From the NCBI RefSeq assembly GCF_001426745.1, contig NZ_LMFI01000010.1:973722-1037721 (forward strand): 64,000 bases of DNA. The letters are read 5' to 3'. The position numbers were made by a program, and so were the translations under genes. The DNA comes from Nocardioides sp. Root140 (GTDB taxonomy: Bacteria > Actinomycetota > Actinomycetes > Propionibacteriales > Nocardioidaceae). Shown here in pieces: positions 27,175 through 38,677 of the stretch (positions are counted from its first letter, which is position 1; each line of letters opens with the position of its first letter). Below the pieces are notes generated by a model. That model was given only the letters and a program-made list of their open reading frames with translations, had not been told where the DNA came from and did no database searches.

Positions 27175-28338
27175 ATGGCACGCCCAGCGAAACGACTCGA
27201 CGGCATTCCGACCACGATCTTCACCGAGATGTCCGCGCTGGCGGTCGCGACCGGTGCGATCAACCTCGGCCAAGGCTTCCCGGACGTCGACGGCCCGGCC
27301 TCGGTGGTCGAACGCGCGGTGACCGCCCTGCGCGCGGGAGAGAACCAGTACGCCCCCGGCAGCGGCATCCTCCCGTTGCGCGAGGCGATCGCCGCCCACC
27401 AGGCGCGGCACTACGGCCTCGAGCTCGACCCCGGCCACGACGTGGTCGTCACGACCGGCGCCACCGAGGGCATCGCCGCCGCGCTGCTGGCCTTCGTCGA
27501 CCCGGGCGACGAGGTCGTCGTCCTCGAGCCCTACTACGACTCCTACCTGGCGATGATCGCCTTCGCCGGCGGCGTACGACGCCCGGTCACCCTGCGTGCT
27601 CCGGACTTCCGGCTCGACGTAGACGCGCTCCGGGCCGCGGTCACCGACCGCACCAAGCTCCTGCTGGTCAACACTCCGCACAACCCGACCGGCACCGTGC
27701 TGAACCGCGACGAGCTGCAGGCGATCGCCGACGTGGCGGTCGAGCACGACCTGCTGGTGGTCACCGACGAGGTCTACGAGCACCTGGTCTTCGACGACCA
27801 CGAACACATCCCGTTGGCCACCCTGCCCGGCATGTTCGAGCGCACGGTCACGCTCTCCAGCGCCGGCAAGATGTTCTCCTTCACCGGCTGGAAGATCGGC
27901 TGGGCCACCGGTCCGCGCGATCTCGTGCAGGCGGTGCTGGGGGCGAAGCAGTGGCTGTCGTTCTCGAGCGGCACGCCGCTCCAGCCCGCGGTCGCCCACG
28001 CACTCGACCACGAGTCCGACTTCTATGTCGGGTTGACCCGCTCGCTCCAGGACCGGCGCGACCAGCTGTGCGCGGGGCTCGACAAGCTTGACGTCGACGT
28101 ACGCGTCCCGGAGGGCACCTACTTCGTGACCACCGACGTACGCCGACTCGGCTGGGCCGACGGCGACGCCTTCTGCCGGGCCCTCCCCGAGCGCGCCGGA
28201 GTGGTGGCCATTCCGGGCCAGGCGTTCTACGACGACCTCGAGGAGGGACGGCACCTGATCCGCTGGGCGTTCTGCAAGGAGCCCGACGTCATCGCGGAGG
28301 GGATCGACCGGCTGTCCGCGGCGGACCTGCGCGCCTAG
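27175..28338 (+). CDS. class I/II pyridoxal-phosphate aminotransferase (DapC/KAT-like)
   Basis: 387 aa. Fold type I aminotransferase: INLGQGFPDVDGP N-terminal signature, NTPHNPTGTVL, VVTDEVYEHLVF (PLP-binding Asp and Tyr), the Schiff-base lysine in SSAGKMFSFTGWKIGW and a C-terminal Arg in HLIRWAFCK. It resembles N-succinyldiaminopimelate or kynurenine/glutamine aminotransferases; substrate cannot be fixed by sequence alone. The ATG at 27175 lies 7 nt after TACCCT (27162-27167), indicating a leaderless mRNA. It is divergent from the sortase. Confidence 0.9.
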   Translation: MARPAKRLDGIPTTIFTEMSALAVATGAINLGQGFPDVDGPASVVERAVTALRAGENQYAPGSGILPLREAIAAHQARHYGLELDPGHDVVVTTGATEGIAAALLAFVDPGDEVVVLEPYYDSYLAMIAFAGGVRRPVTLRAPDFRLDVDALRAAVTDRTKLLLVNTPHNPTGTVLNRDELQAIADVAVEHDLLVVTDEVYEHLVFDDHEHIPLATLPGMFERTVTLSSAGKMFSFTGWKIGWATGPRDLVQAVLGAKQWLSFSSGTPLQPAVAHALDHESDFYVGLTRSLQDRRDQLCAGLDKLDVDVRVPEGTYFVTTDVRRLGWADGDAFCRALPERAGVVAIPGQAFYDDLEEGRHLIRWAFCKEPDVIAEGIDRLSAADLRA

Positions 28339-28346
28339 GTGCCCTG

Positions 28347-29375
28347 CTAGCGCTTGCAGAACTGCGTCGACGGCGGCCTCAGCAGGAGCACGACAGTGGC
28401 CACGCAGGCCGCCGTGACCACGAGCAGCACCGGCGAGCTGATCACCAGCACCAGGCTGAGCAAGCCGGCCACGGAGCCGGAGACGACGAGAGTGATCCGC
28501 GCCCAGTTGTGGCCGTTGAAGACGAACAACGCCAGCACGATCGCGACGGCCGACCATGCGGAGAAGACCAACGCCATCACGATCGAGGCGACCTTCAGCT
28601 GGCTGACGCTGACGCCGGACTCGCCGAAGCGGGAGTCACTCTCGTAGACGTCCTTGAGCAGATCGGGCGTCGTGAGCAGGCCGATCACGACGATCGCCAT
28701 GCCGAGCAGCACGACACCGCTCATGATCCAGGTGATGATGCACGCCTGCAGCAGCTCACCCGGTCGCACCGGCCGGGCAGCCGGGAACGGCGGCATCGAC
28801 TGCATCGACACCGGTTGCGTCGGATCGCTGGGACGGGTCGGCTGTGACTGGCCGAAGCCCTCGAAGGCGCGCGGTTCCTCCGGGGGCGGCGGTGGTGTCA
28901 CCGACGAGGAAGGCTGCTCGGGTTTCCGGGCCGGTGGCTCCGGAGTGACGCCGTTGAACCAGTCGCGGGCCGGACGGGCCCACAGCAGCACGACCGAGAC
29001 GGCGATCATCGACGAGAGGAACGGGCTGGCCACCAGGCCGGTGAAGAAGAGGGGCAGCACGAGCACGCTCAGCGCGATACGGGCGTGGTGGTTGCGCTGC
29101 AGGGCGAACCAGCCGAGGATCGCCGTGGCCGCCGCACAGGCGCCGGCCACGAGGGACGCGCCGTGCAGCATGGAGAGCGCCTGCTCGAGGTCGATGCCCA
29201 TGCCCTTGAGCGGGTCCCGGGAGAGCGTCTTCGCGACGGCTTCGCGGTTCTCGATGGTGCGCAGCTGGGACACGTAGGTGAAGACGTTGACCAGCATGAA
29301 GAGCGATGCACCGACCGTCATCCATCCGGCCATGGTCACCTGGGGCGGTCTCGCGGGGGCGCTGCTCTGCGTCAT
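28347..29375 (-). CDS. multi-pass membrane protein of unknown function
   Basis: 342 aa from M-T-Q-S-S-A. Four hydrophobic segments in the N-terminal half, then a Pro/Gln-rich hydrophilic centre (about 155-215) and four or more hydrophobic segments in the C-terminal half, so the two halves may be related. A short tail ends in CKR. No family recognised. It converges on the aminotransferase gene with an 8-bp gap and is followed upstream by the FHA-LuxR regulator on the same strand. Confidence 0.75.
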   Translation of the reverse strand: MTQSSAPARPPQVTMAGWMTVGASLFMLVNVFTYVSQLRTIENREAVAKTLSRDPLKGMGIDLEQALSMLHGASLVAGACAAATAILGWFALQRNHHARIALSVLVLPLFFTGLVASPFLSSMIAVSVVLLWARPARDWFNGVTPEPPARKPEQPSSSVTPPPPPEEPRAFEGFGQSQPTRPSDPTQPVSMQSMPPFPAARPVRPGELLQACIITWIMSGVVLLGMAIVVIGLLTTPDLLKDVYESDSRFGESGVSVSQLKVASIVMALVFSAWSAVAIVLALFVFNGHNWARITLVVSGSVAGLLSLVLVISSPVLLVVTAACVATVVLLLRPPSTQFCKR

Positions 29376-29421
29376 GCGGCCCAGTCTCTCAGGGCGACCA
29401 ACACGCACCTTCCGGCGGGCG

Positions 29422-29964
29422 TCAGACGATCCCGTGGTCGAGGGCGAAGCGGACGAGCTCGGGCCTGCGCCGGCAGCCGGTCTTGTCCCGGATCCTGTCC
29501 AGGTGCGAGTGCACGGTCTTCACACTCAGAAAGAGTCGTTCCGCGACCTGCTGGTCCGTGCATCCTGCCGCCACCAGGCCCAGCACCTCGATCTCGCGTG
29601 CGGACAGGCCGGTCTCCATGCGCACCCGGGAGGCCGCCGGCCCACCGGCCTCGACCGTCTCCTGCTGGTCGTCGCCGTCGCCCACGAGGCTGAGCACGAA
29701 CGGACCGATCCGCACCCGGTCCGCGGCGGTGAGCAGTGCGCTCCCTTCGACTCTCTGACCGTTGAGGAAGGTGCCGTTGCGGCTGCCGGCGTCCTGGATC
29801 TCGAGCCCGTGCTCGGTGGACACGACGAACGCGTGCACGCGCGACACCGTGGCGTCGCCGGGCAGCCGTACGTCGCACTCGGCTGAGCGGCCGATACGGG
29901 CCGGGAGTCGCTCCACCTCCAGCAGATGGTGCTGGGTGCCGTCCTGGAGGCTCAACCGGATCAT
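29422..29964 (-). CDS. FHA-domain LuxR-type response regulator
   Basis: 180 aa from M-I-R-L-S-L. An N-terminal FHA domain (about 20-95) has the phosphothreonine-binding signature: ARIGRS, then SRVHAF and GSRNGTFLNG. A C-terminal LuxR HTH (about 118-178) has LSAREIEVLGLVAAGCTDQQ and a recognition helix in LSVKTVHSHLDRI. FHA domains bind phosphothreonine peptides, so this is probably a transcription factor that docks onto a phosphorylated partner. The divergent gene, 98 bp away, is a Ser/Thr kinase and the obvious candidate partner. The start lies 7 nt after a CAGGAT hexamer, so it may be leaderless. Confidence 0.9.
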   Translation of the reverse strand: MIRLSLQDGTQHHLLEVERLPARIGRSAECDVRLPGDATVSRVHAFVVSTEHGLEIQDAGSRNGTFLNGQRVEGSALLTAADRVRIGPFVLSLVGDGDDQQETVEAGGPAASRVRMETGLSAREIEVLGLVAAGCTDQQVAERLFLSVKTVHSHLDRIRDKTGCRRRPELVRFALDHGIV

Positions 29965-30062
29965 CGTTCCGATCCTGTCACACGCGACCCCGCCGACTAC
30001 CCACATGTTTGGGGTCGATCCGCCCATGGCCGGGACCGGGCCGATGACCGAGGATGTGGTCC

Positions 30063-32345
30063 ATGGAACGCATCGGCAGATACCGGATCAGCGGGATCCT
30101 CGGCGCGGGCGGATTCGGCACCGTCTACCGTGGCTCCGCCCCCGGCACCGGCGAGACCGTCGCGATCAAGGTGCTCAACCTGCCCGGTGACGGGCGGCTG
30201 CGGGCGATGTTCCGTTCCGAGGCCGCGGCGATGCTCCGGGTCGACCACCCGAACGTGGTGCGGGTGCGCGACGTGATCGACGATCCCGGGCTGGCCGCGA
30301 TAGTCACCGACTACGTCGAAGGCGCCTCGTTGCGACAGGTGCTCAGGCAGCGCGGTCGGCTCGACGGACCCCAGTCCCTCGGCGTGCTGTACGGCGCCCT
30401 GCACGGCCTGGCCGCCGTACACGCCGCCGGCCTCGTGCACGCCGACCTCAAGCCGGACAACATCCTCGTGGACTCCAGCGGCACGTCCCGGCTGATCGAC
30501 TTCGGGCTCGCCGGCCCACCGCGCCGCCTCGACGGGCCGGGCACGTGGTCGGGGACGCCGGCCTACATCAGCCCCGAACAGGTGGCCGGCAGCCACGTCG
30601 ACGCGCGCAGCGACATCTACTCCACGGCCGTGGTCCTCTTCGAGCTGCTCTGCGGACGGCAGCCCTACAAGGGCGAGACGGCCGACCTCACGGCCCAGCT
30701 GCACCTCACCCAGCCGGTCCCGGATCCCCGGGCGACCGTGCCCGACCTCGGCGAGGACCTGGCCGGCATCTGCCTGCAGGACCTCGCCAAGGACCCGTCG
30801 GTGCGGCACCAGAACGCGACGGCCTTCCACAACAGCCTCGAGCACGCGGCCCGTGCGAAGTACGGCCCCGCGTGGCTGGCCGGTGCGAGCCTGGGCAGCG
30901 TGATCGGTGCCGTGATCGCGGCCCTGCCCGCCGGTGCCGGCATGCTCGGCACGGCGGCCGTGGTGGGTGGAGCGGCCGGTGCCGCCGGGGTCGCCGGGTC
31001 GGCAGGTGGAGCAATCGGCGTGGCGGGAACCGCAGGCGGCACGGCGGGTGGAGCTGCAGGTGGAGCCGCGGGTGGAGCGGCTGGCGGAGCGGCGGGTGGA
31101 GCCGCGGGTGGAGCGGCCGGCGGAGCTGCAGGTGGAGCTGCAGGTGCCGGTGGCGCCAGCGCCACGATCGGCGGCATCGGCGTCGCGAAGGTCGCCGCGA
31201 TCGGCGTCGCCTCCGTGGTCGCCGCCAGCACCGCGGCCGGCGTCTACGTGGCCAACCGAGACGAGGACGGCCCGGCGACCCAGCAGGTCGCCGTGACGCC
31301 CGACGTGTTCGCCTACGCGACCGCCGACCAGATCGTGGTCATGAAGGACGGCAAGCGGGTCACCGCGGTGAAGACCGCCGCCATGCAGGCGTGGGAGGAG
31401 CCCGCGATGGCGTGGAGCGACGACGGCAGCCGACTGGCGGTGGCAGACGGCGCGACACTGACCCTGGTCGACGTCGACAAGGGCACCACGACACGGACCC
31501 CGTGCGCCGAGTGCGCGCCGACGGCCGCACTGCCCTGGGACGACAAGGTCATCACCGTGAACCAGGGCGTGACCTATCCGGCGCTCCAGCCGATGCAGTG
31601 GCGCCGGCTCGGAGCCCTCGACACCACGGAGACGTTCACACCGAGGGATTCGCTCGGGGTCAGTTGGTACACCGTCGCCGCCGCCGGCGACCAGGTGCTG
31701 GCCTCCGGCAACAACGAGGAGGAGGCAGGAGCCCACGGCGCGGCGGACCTCTACCTGTTCGACGAGGACGGCATCGCCACCCAGGTCGGCGACACCCTGG
31801 TCGGCAGCTCGGTGGGTGACATGGCGTACGCCGGCGAGACGGCGTACGGCGGTCCGCGCGCGGCCGTGGTGGCCTACGGCAGCGGCGGCGCCTGCACGCA
31901 GGGCGCCGAGGTGCTCCTGGTCGATCCCGCCAACCCTGCGAAACCTCTGGAGACGGACACCTCCGCGATGTTCCCCGAGTCCGCCCAGGACTTCATGTAC
32001 ATCGAGACCATCGACGACGTGTGGTTCGGGGACGACGGAGTGCTGCGCGCCAGCTCCCACCGCCTCGACTGCGACTGGGAGGCCGGCACGACGCCCGAGA
32101 TCCCGATCCAGCAGTGGCGCCTCAACGGTGACACGTGGGTGCTCGACGACGGGCGGCCCGTGCTGGGTGCCCGCGACCTGCCCTCAGGTGCACACGTGGA
32201 GCTGGTCGCCGACTCCGGCGCCCCGCCGTCCGGCCAGTCCCAGGGTCAGCGGGCCACCGGAACGCTGACCCTGGTCGGTGACGACGGGAGCACCGAGGTG
32301 GCCGACGGCGTCATCGCAGTCTCGGCGCCCGCGCCGACACGGTGA
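30063..32345 (+). CDS. non-RD Ser/Thr protein kinase with extracellular sensor domain
   Basis: 760 aa from the ATG at 30063, 8 nt after AGGA. Kinase domain (about 5-265): GAGGFG loop, Lys in VAIK (K36), VHADLKPDN, where HRD is replaced by HAD (catalytic Asp kept), and IDFG. Two hydrophobic stretches (about 270-305 and 375-398) enclose a Gly/Gly/Ala repeat run. The C-terminal ~360 residues look like WD40/quinoprotein-type beta repeats (AYATADQIVVMKDGK, MAWSDDGSRLAVADG). It lacks the FG-GAP motifs of the other kinases here and is divergent from an FHA-LuxR regulator. Confidence 0.9.
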   Translation: MERIGRYRISGILGAGGFGTVYRGSAPGTGETVAIKVLNLPGDGRLRAMFRSEAAAMLRVDHPNVVRVRDVIDDPGLAAIVTDYVEGASLRQVLRQRGRLDGPQSLGVLYGALHGLAAVHAAGLVHADLKPDNILVDSSGTSRLIDFGLAGPPRRLDGPGTWSGTPAYISPEQVAGSHVDARSDIYSTAVVLFELLCGRQPYKGETADLTAQLHLTQPVPDPRATVPDLGEDLAGICLQDLAKDPSVRHQNATAFHNSLEHAARAKYGPAWLAGASLGSVIGAVIAALPAGAGMLGTAAVVGGAAGAAGVAGSAGGAIGVAGTAGGTAGGAAGGAAGGAAGGAAGGAAGGAAGGAAGGAAGAGGASATIGGIGVAKVAAIGVASVVAASTAAGVYVANRDEDGPATQQVAVTPDVFAYATADQIVVMKDGKRVTAVKTAAMQAWEEPAMAWSDDGSRLAVADGATLTLVDVDKGTTTRTPCAECAPTAALPWDDKVITVNQGVTYPALQPMQWRRLGALDTTETFTPRDSLGVSWYTVAAAGDQVLASGNNEEEAGAHGAADLYLFDEDGIATQVGDTLVGSSVGDMAYAGETAYGGPRAAVVAYGSGGACTQGAEVLLVDPANPAKPLETDTSAMFPESAQDFMYIETIDDVWFGDDGVLRASSHRLDCDWEAGTTPEIPIQQWRLNGDTWVLDDGRPVLGARDLPSGAHVELVADSGAPPSGQSQGQRATGTLTLVGDDGSTEVADGVIAVSAPAPTR
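31017..31160 (+). repeat. in-frame GGTGGAGCNGCN tandem repeat (Gly-Gly-Ala-Ala run)
   Basis: A 12-nt unit encoding G-G-A-A recurs about nine times with silent variation inside the kinase gene, between two hydrophobic segments. Such runs are prone to copy-number change. Confidence 0.8.
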
Positions 32346-32359
32346 CAATCAGCCCGGAC

Positions 32360-34957
<2,598 letters not shown>

Positions 34958-35027
34958 AGGTCGAGGGCCCCCTCATGCGTGAGTGTGACGGCACCCAGTG
35001 TGTCCGTCATTCATCTCAACGCGCCAG

Positions 35028-35052
35028 AAGTTGAGTCTGTTCCACTCAACTT
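35028..35052 (-). promoter_or_regulatory. HAIR element (HspR operator) upstream of clpB
   Basis: AAGTTGAGT-N7-ACTCAACTT matches the HspR-associated inverted repeat (consensus CTTGAGT-N7-ACTCAAG). It lies 71 bp before the clpB start. Confidence 0.85.
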
Positions 35053-35080
35053 TGCCCTTCTCCAAATATTTTGACGTGTC

Positions 35081-36271
35081 TCAGGCGAGCACGGACGCCT
35101 CGTGATCCCCCTGCACCCCGGCCAGGGCGAGCACGCCGTCGAGCTCGGCGTTCACCACGTCGGGCGCCTCCTGGGCGACCATGTGGCCGATCCCTTCGAG
35201 GCCGACCACGCGGGCGTCCCCGACGAGGCGGGCCAGTTCGAGCTGGTCGGCGTACGGCACCAGGCGGTCGGCCTTCCCGGAGACGACGACCACGCGGGTC
35301 GGGTCGAGCGACGGCACGGCGTCGCGCTCGTCGTGGGTCATCACGGCCTTGAGCATCCGCCCGGCGACCGGCAGCGGCGTGTCCCACAGGCCCTGCGCGG
35401 TGACCTGCTTCGCCGACTCCGAGCGGCTGCCGACGGCGAGCAGGTTGCCGAAGAACAGGTAGGGCCCGACGCCGAGCAGGCGGGCCATCGGCCGCGGCAT
35501 GAAGCCGAGCAGGGTCAGCATCGACACCGCGTGCCGGCGCACCAGGTGGTGCAGGGGCCGCATGGATTCCGGCAGGCCCAGGGCCATCGACTCCGAGAGC
35601 GGCCCCGCGGCGGTGCCGCAGAACAGCACGCCGTCGACCCGCGACGCGACGACCTCCGGGTGCCGTTGCGCCGAGGCCATGATCGTCATGCCGCCCATGG
35701 AGTGGCCGACCAGGACCAGACGACCCGTCGGCGCGGTCGCCGCCACCACTGCGTCCAGGTCGTCGGCCAGATGGCGCACGCCGCGCTCCCCCTCGCCCAT
35801 GCCGATCCAGTCCGAGCGGCCGTGGCCACGCTGGTCGTAGTAGACCGAACGCACCGGCCTGCCGGCCAGGTGGCGACGCTGGTGACGCCACGCGCTGAGC
35901 TGGCAGGTCCACCCGTGCACGAACACGACGGTCACCTCGGCGTCGTCCGGCCCGTCGACCTCGACATGGAGCCGGGTGCCGTCACGCGAGACCACGGACA
36001 CCTCCCGGCCGCCGTGCCCGGACGTGTCGGTGTGCGCGACGCGACCGTTGCCCGTGAAGTGTGCCCACACCAGCAGTGCGCCGACGCACACCAGTCCGAG
36101 TCCGCCCCCGGTCAGGCCGACGGCCGCGACCGTGCGGCCGTCGTACACCTGCGCCAGGGCGAACCCGACACCGACCACGATCATCGCCACCCACAGGGCG
36201 CCGATGGCCAACAACGCCACCAGCTCGACCAGTCGACGCCTCTGCGTCCGGACGTGCTCGCGTACAGACAT
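35081..36271 (-). CDS. membrane-anchored alpha/beta hydrolase
   Basis: 396 aa from M-S-V-R-E-H with GAGGGAG upstream. Two N-terminal hydrophobic segments (about 17-37 and 47-67) precede an alpha/beta hydrolase domain. Visible: VVFVHGWTC (oxyanion region), nucleophile Ser in VGHSMGG, an acid Asp in GKADRLVPY and catalytic His in GIGHMVAQ. It is probably an esterase or lipase-like enzyme at the membrane; substrate unknown. The longer open frame upstream crosses the next gene and is rejected. Confidence 0.87.
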   Translation of the reverse strand: MSVREHVRTQRRRLVELVALLAIGALWVAMIVVGVGFALAQVYDGRTVAAVGLTGGGLGLVCVGALLVWAHFTGNGRVAHTDTSGHGGREVSVVSRDGTRLHVEVDGPDDAEVTVVFVHGWTCQLSAWRHQRRHLAGRPVRSVYYDQRGHGRSDWIGMGEGERGVRHLADDLDAVVAATAPTGRLVLVGHSMGGMTIMASAQRHPEVVASRVDGVLFCGTAAGPLSESMALGLPESMRPLHHLVRRHAVSMLTLLGFMPRPMARLLGVGPYLFFGNLLAVGSRSESAKQVTAQGLWDTPLPVAGRMLKAVMTHDERDAVPSLDPTRVVVVSGKADRLVPYADQLELARLVGDARVVGLEGIGHMVAQEAPDVVNAELDGVLALAGVQGDHEASVLA

Positions 36272-36348
36272 GTGCTTGCTCCCTCGATCCGTCCGGCCCT
36301 CCCAGACACGGACTCCCACATTGCTTCGCAGTTCTGCTGCTGCCGCCG

Positions 36349-37245
36349 CTACTCCAGGTCGTTCGGCGCCTGGTGCACGGGCAGGTCCTCGGGCGGCACC
36401 TCTTCCTCCAGCAGGCAGGTGCGGCAGAAGTCCTCGCCGAACGGGGTCAGGTGGATGCTGCGGCGGACCAGCTTCGCCGAACGCACCGAGTGCATCGCAG
36501 CCAGGACGTCGGGCTGCGCCTCGACGACCTGGTAGTCGAGCGGGTCCTTCAGCTGCTCCTTCGAGAACCACACGAGGCCGAGCCGGAACAGGTTGTTGAG
36601 GTAGGACGGCACCTGGTCGACGTAGCGGGTGCCGGCCCGCGGACCGATCATGTTCAGGCCCGGCGCGATCAGCGTCGAGCTGACCATGCCCACCGCACCG
36701 CCCGTGCGTACGTCGACCATCGGCTGCGGACCGCTGCGCAGGAGCAACATCAGGATGCGGCCCTCGTCGGGGGCCAGCTCGGTCAGGATCCGGGCGTACG
36801 CCGGGTGGCCGGTGTCGTTGCTCCACACGTCGCGGGAGCGCTCGAGCAGCTTGGCGCCCTGTTCGCGCAACGAGCTGCGCAGGTCGGTGCTCTCGACATC
36901 GCGGTCACGCCCGTTGTGGAGCTCGACGGCCCTGCGGTCCGACGTACCACCGAGCGAGGCGGCGACCTGCTGGATGGCCTGGGGCACGGACTCGCCGGAG
37001 CTGACCGCCTTGGCGATGTCGGCGACGATGCCCGAGGCAGCGGCGGCGCCCTGGGCCAGCTCGACCGCGGTGTGCGGGTCGGTGGCCGCCTTGAGCATGC
37101 GACGCCCGGTGCGCAGCCCGGCGACCACGCTCCACTCCGCGGTGCGCACCCACGACGACGCGGCGATCCGGATCAGCCCGGGAATCGCGTCGAGCGCCGG
37201 CGACTGCTCATGGTCGGCCCGCTCCAGGCCCTTCTCGTCCGTCAT
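36349..37245 (-). CDS. Abi-alpha (DUF4393) family protein
   Basis: 298 aa. The central to C-terminal region (ILTELAPDEGRILMLLLRSGPQP, YLNNLFRLGLVWFSKEQLKD, LTPFGEDFCRTCL) matches the DUF4393/Abi_alpha pattern, a family named after a lactococcal abortive-infection protein. Its role here is unproven. The start ATG overlaps the stop of the upstream DUF445 gene (ATGA), so the two are translationally coupled. The 77-bp gap to the hydrolase gene suggests one operon. Confidence 0.72.
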   Translation of the reverse strand: MTDEKGLERADHEQSPALDAIPGLIRIAASSWVRTAEWSVVAGLRTGRRMLKAATDPHTAVELAQGAAAASGIVADIAKAVSSGESVPQAIQQVAASLGGTSDRRAVELHNGRDRDVESTDLRSSLREQGAKLLERSRDVWSNDTGHPAYARILTELAPDEGRILMLLLRSGPQPMVDVRTGGAVGMVSSTLIAPGLNMIGPRAGTRYVDQVPSYLNNLFRLGLVWFSKEQLKDPLDYQVVEAQPDVLAAMHSVRSAKLVRRSIHLTPFGEDFCRTCLLEEEVPPEDLPVHQAPNDLE

Positions 37246-38591
37246 CCTCCACCTACTCCGAAGATCGCGAGGTGGATGAACCCACCCGCCAGTCCCATGA
37301 TCGCGCCGTGTGCGTAGAGCATCCACTCGTCTTCCTTGATGGCCGAGCGCATCATCTCGACGAAGTCGTCAGGGTGCAGCTCCTTGGTGCGCTGCGAGAC
37401 CATCGCCCGGATCTTGTTGGACTGCTGCCTGCTGAACTCGGGGTCCTTGAACGGCGTCAGGGTACGCCCGACCGCCTCCTTGGCGAACGACTCCCGGATC
37501 CGGCGATAGTTGCCGCGCCCGATGACCACCTTGGCCGCGCCGAGGGTCGGTCCGGCGGCGCGGTCGATGGCCGGGCCGAGGGCCACCGCGAGCATCTGCC
37601 GGGTCCGGTCGCCGCGCGGTCCGTCGAGCAGGAAGTCGCCGATGCGCTCGAGGGTGATCACGTCGTCGGCGATGATCTTGGCGTAGACCTCGGCGGCCTC
37701 GTTCTGACGTCGCAGGAACAGTCCCTGGAACGTGATGCCGAACTTCTTCGTCGGCACGGTCGGCTCGAAGATCAGCCACATGCCCAGGGCGTTGGTGATC
37801 CAGCCGACCCCGATGCCGAGCACCGGGAGCAGCCACCACTGGTGGAACCAGTGGTCGGCGAACGCGACCGGGATGCCGAGCAGGAAGCCGAACAGCAACC
37901 CGAAGGTCACCATCATGTTCAGCTCCTTCTGCCCCACGTCCTTGAAGACGCGGACCACGAGCTCGGGGTGCGTGCGGAAGTGGTCGATGACCATGATCTT
38001 CGGGTCGAGGAGCTGGTCGATGTGCGTGCCGATCTCGTCGGTCACGGTCTTCACGACGGCGGGCAGCTGCGCCTGGACCCGTGCGATCACGGCCTTCTTC
38101 GCCGCGTTGGGCAGGTCGCGCCACAGGGCCGGGTGGCTCTCTCGCATGACCTCGTCGACCAGGGAGGGAATCTCCGGGGTGAAGATCTTCACGATGTGCT
38201 CGGCGATCTGGTCCGGCTCGAGCTGCTGGTAGAACTCGCCGGGCGTGCCGAGCTTGGCGATCGCCTTGTCGACCGCGATGCTGCCCATCTTCGCGGCACG
38301 CGCGGGCACGATGCCCTGCCAGCCCACCCCGCCCTGCAGGACGCCCGGCACCTCCTGGAGCTTTCGAGGGGCCAGGCGGGCCAGCTCGGCCATGCCCGGG
38401 ATCTTGAAGCCGTGGAAGTGGATCGGGTAGAAGAGCATGATCAGGCCGGTCCAGTTGATCAGCCAGCCGATGACGGCCGTGAAGAGCGGGATCGAGACGA
38501 GCGCGACCCACTCCATGGGCTCGTCGACGTCCTGGAAGAACCAGTCGACGTGACTGAAGTAGTCACCCAGTGCGTCCAGCGAGTTCCTCAC
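37242..38591 (-). CDS. DUF445 family membrane protein
   Basis: 449 aa from a GTG with AAGGG just upstream. N-terminal membrane segment (VSIPLFTAVIGWLINWTGLIMLFYPIHFHG), a long helical middle, paired hydrophobic segments near 230-275 (GLLFGFLLGIPVAF, LLPVLGIGVGWITNALGMWLIF) and a C-terminal hydrophobic tail. The G-W-x-T-N-x-L-A/G-M pattern is typical of DUF445/YheB-like proteins of unknown function. First gene of a probable operon with the Abi-alpha gene. Confidence 0.82.
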   Translation of the reverse strand: MRNSLDALGDYFSHVDWFFQDVDEPMEWVALVSIPLFTAVIGWLINWTGLIMLFYPIHFHGFKIPGMAELARLAPRKLQEVPGVLQGGVGWQGIVPARAAKMGSIAVDKAIAKLGTPGEFYQQLEPDQIAEHIVKIFTPEIPSLVDEVMRESHPALWRDLPNAAKKAVIARVQAQLPAVVKTVTDEIGTHIDQLLDPKIMVIDHFRTHPELVVRVFKDVGQKELNMMVTFGLLFGFLLGIPVAFADHWFHQWWLLPVLGIGVGWITNALGMWLIFEPTVPTKKFGITFQGLFLRRQNEAAEVYAKIIADDVITLERIGDFLLDGPRGDRTRQMLAVALGPAIDRAAGPTLGAAKVVIGRGNYRRIRESFAKEAVGRTLTPFKDPEFSRQQSNKIRAMVSQRTKELHPDDFVEMMRSAIKEDEWMLYAHGAIMGLAGGFIHLAIFGVGGG

Positions 38592-38677
38592 ACCCTTACT
38601 CAGTCACCCGTCCCTGACGCGTGAGCCTATCCATGTGCAACAGTTCTTGTAACGATGTATCACGCACCGGGTTCCGG

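Noticed and set aside
30054..30062. Upstream ATG at 30054 as start of the non-RD kinase
   Set aside because: The ATG at 30063 has an AGGA at 8 nt and gives the family-like M-E-R-I-G-R-Y start; the upstream one has no ribosome-binding site.
31017..31160. CRISPR-like or minisatellite array
   Set aside because: Repeats are 12 nt, in frame, without spacers, inside a kinase gene; they encode a Gly/Ala linker.
36349..37245. Phage defence locus based on the Abi-alpha name
   Set aside because: No nuclease, recombinase or other defence gene nearby; the context is an ordinary membrane-protein operon.
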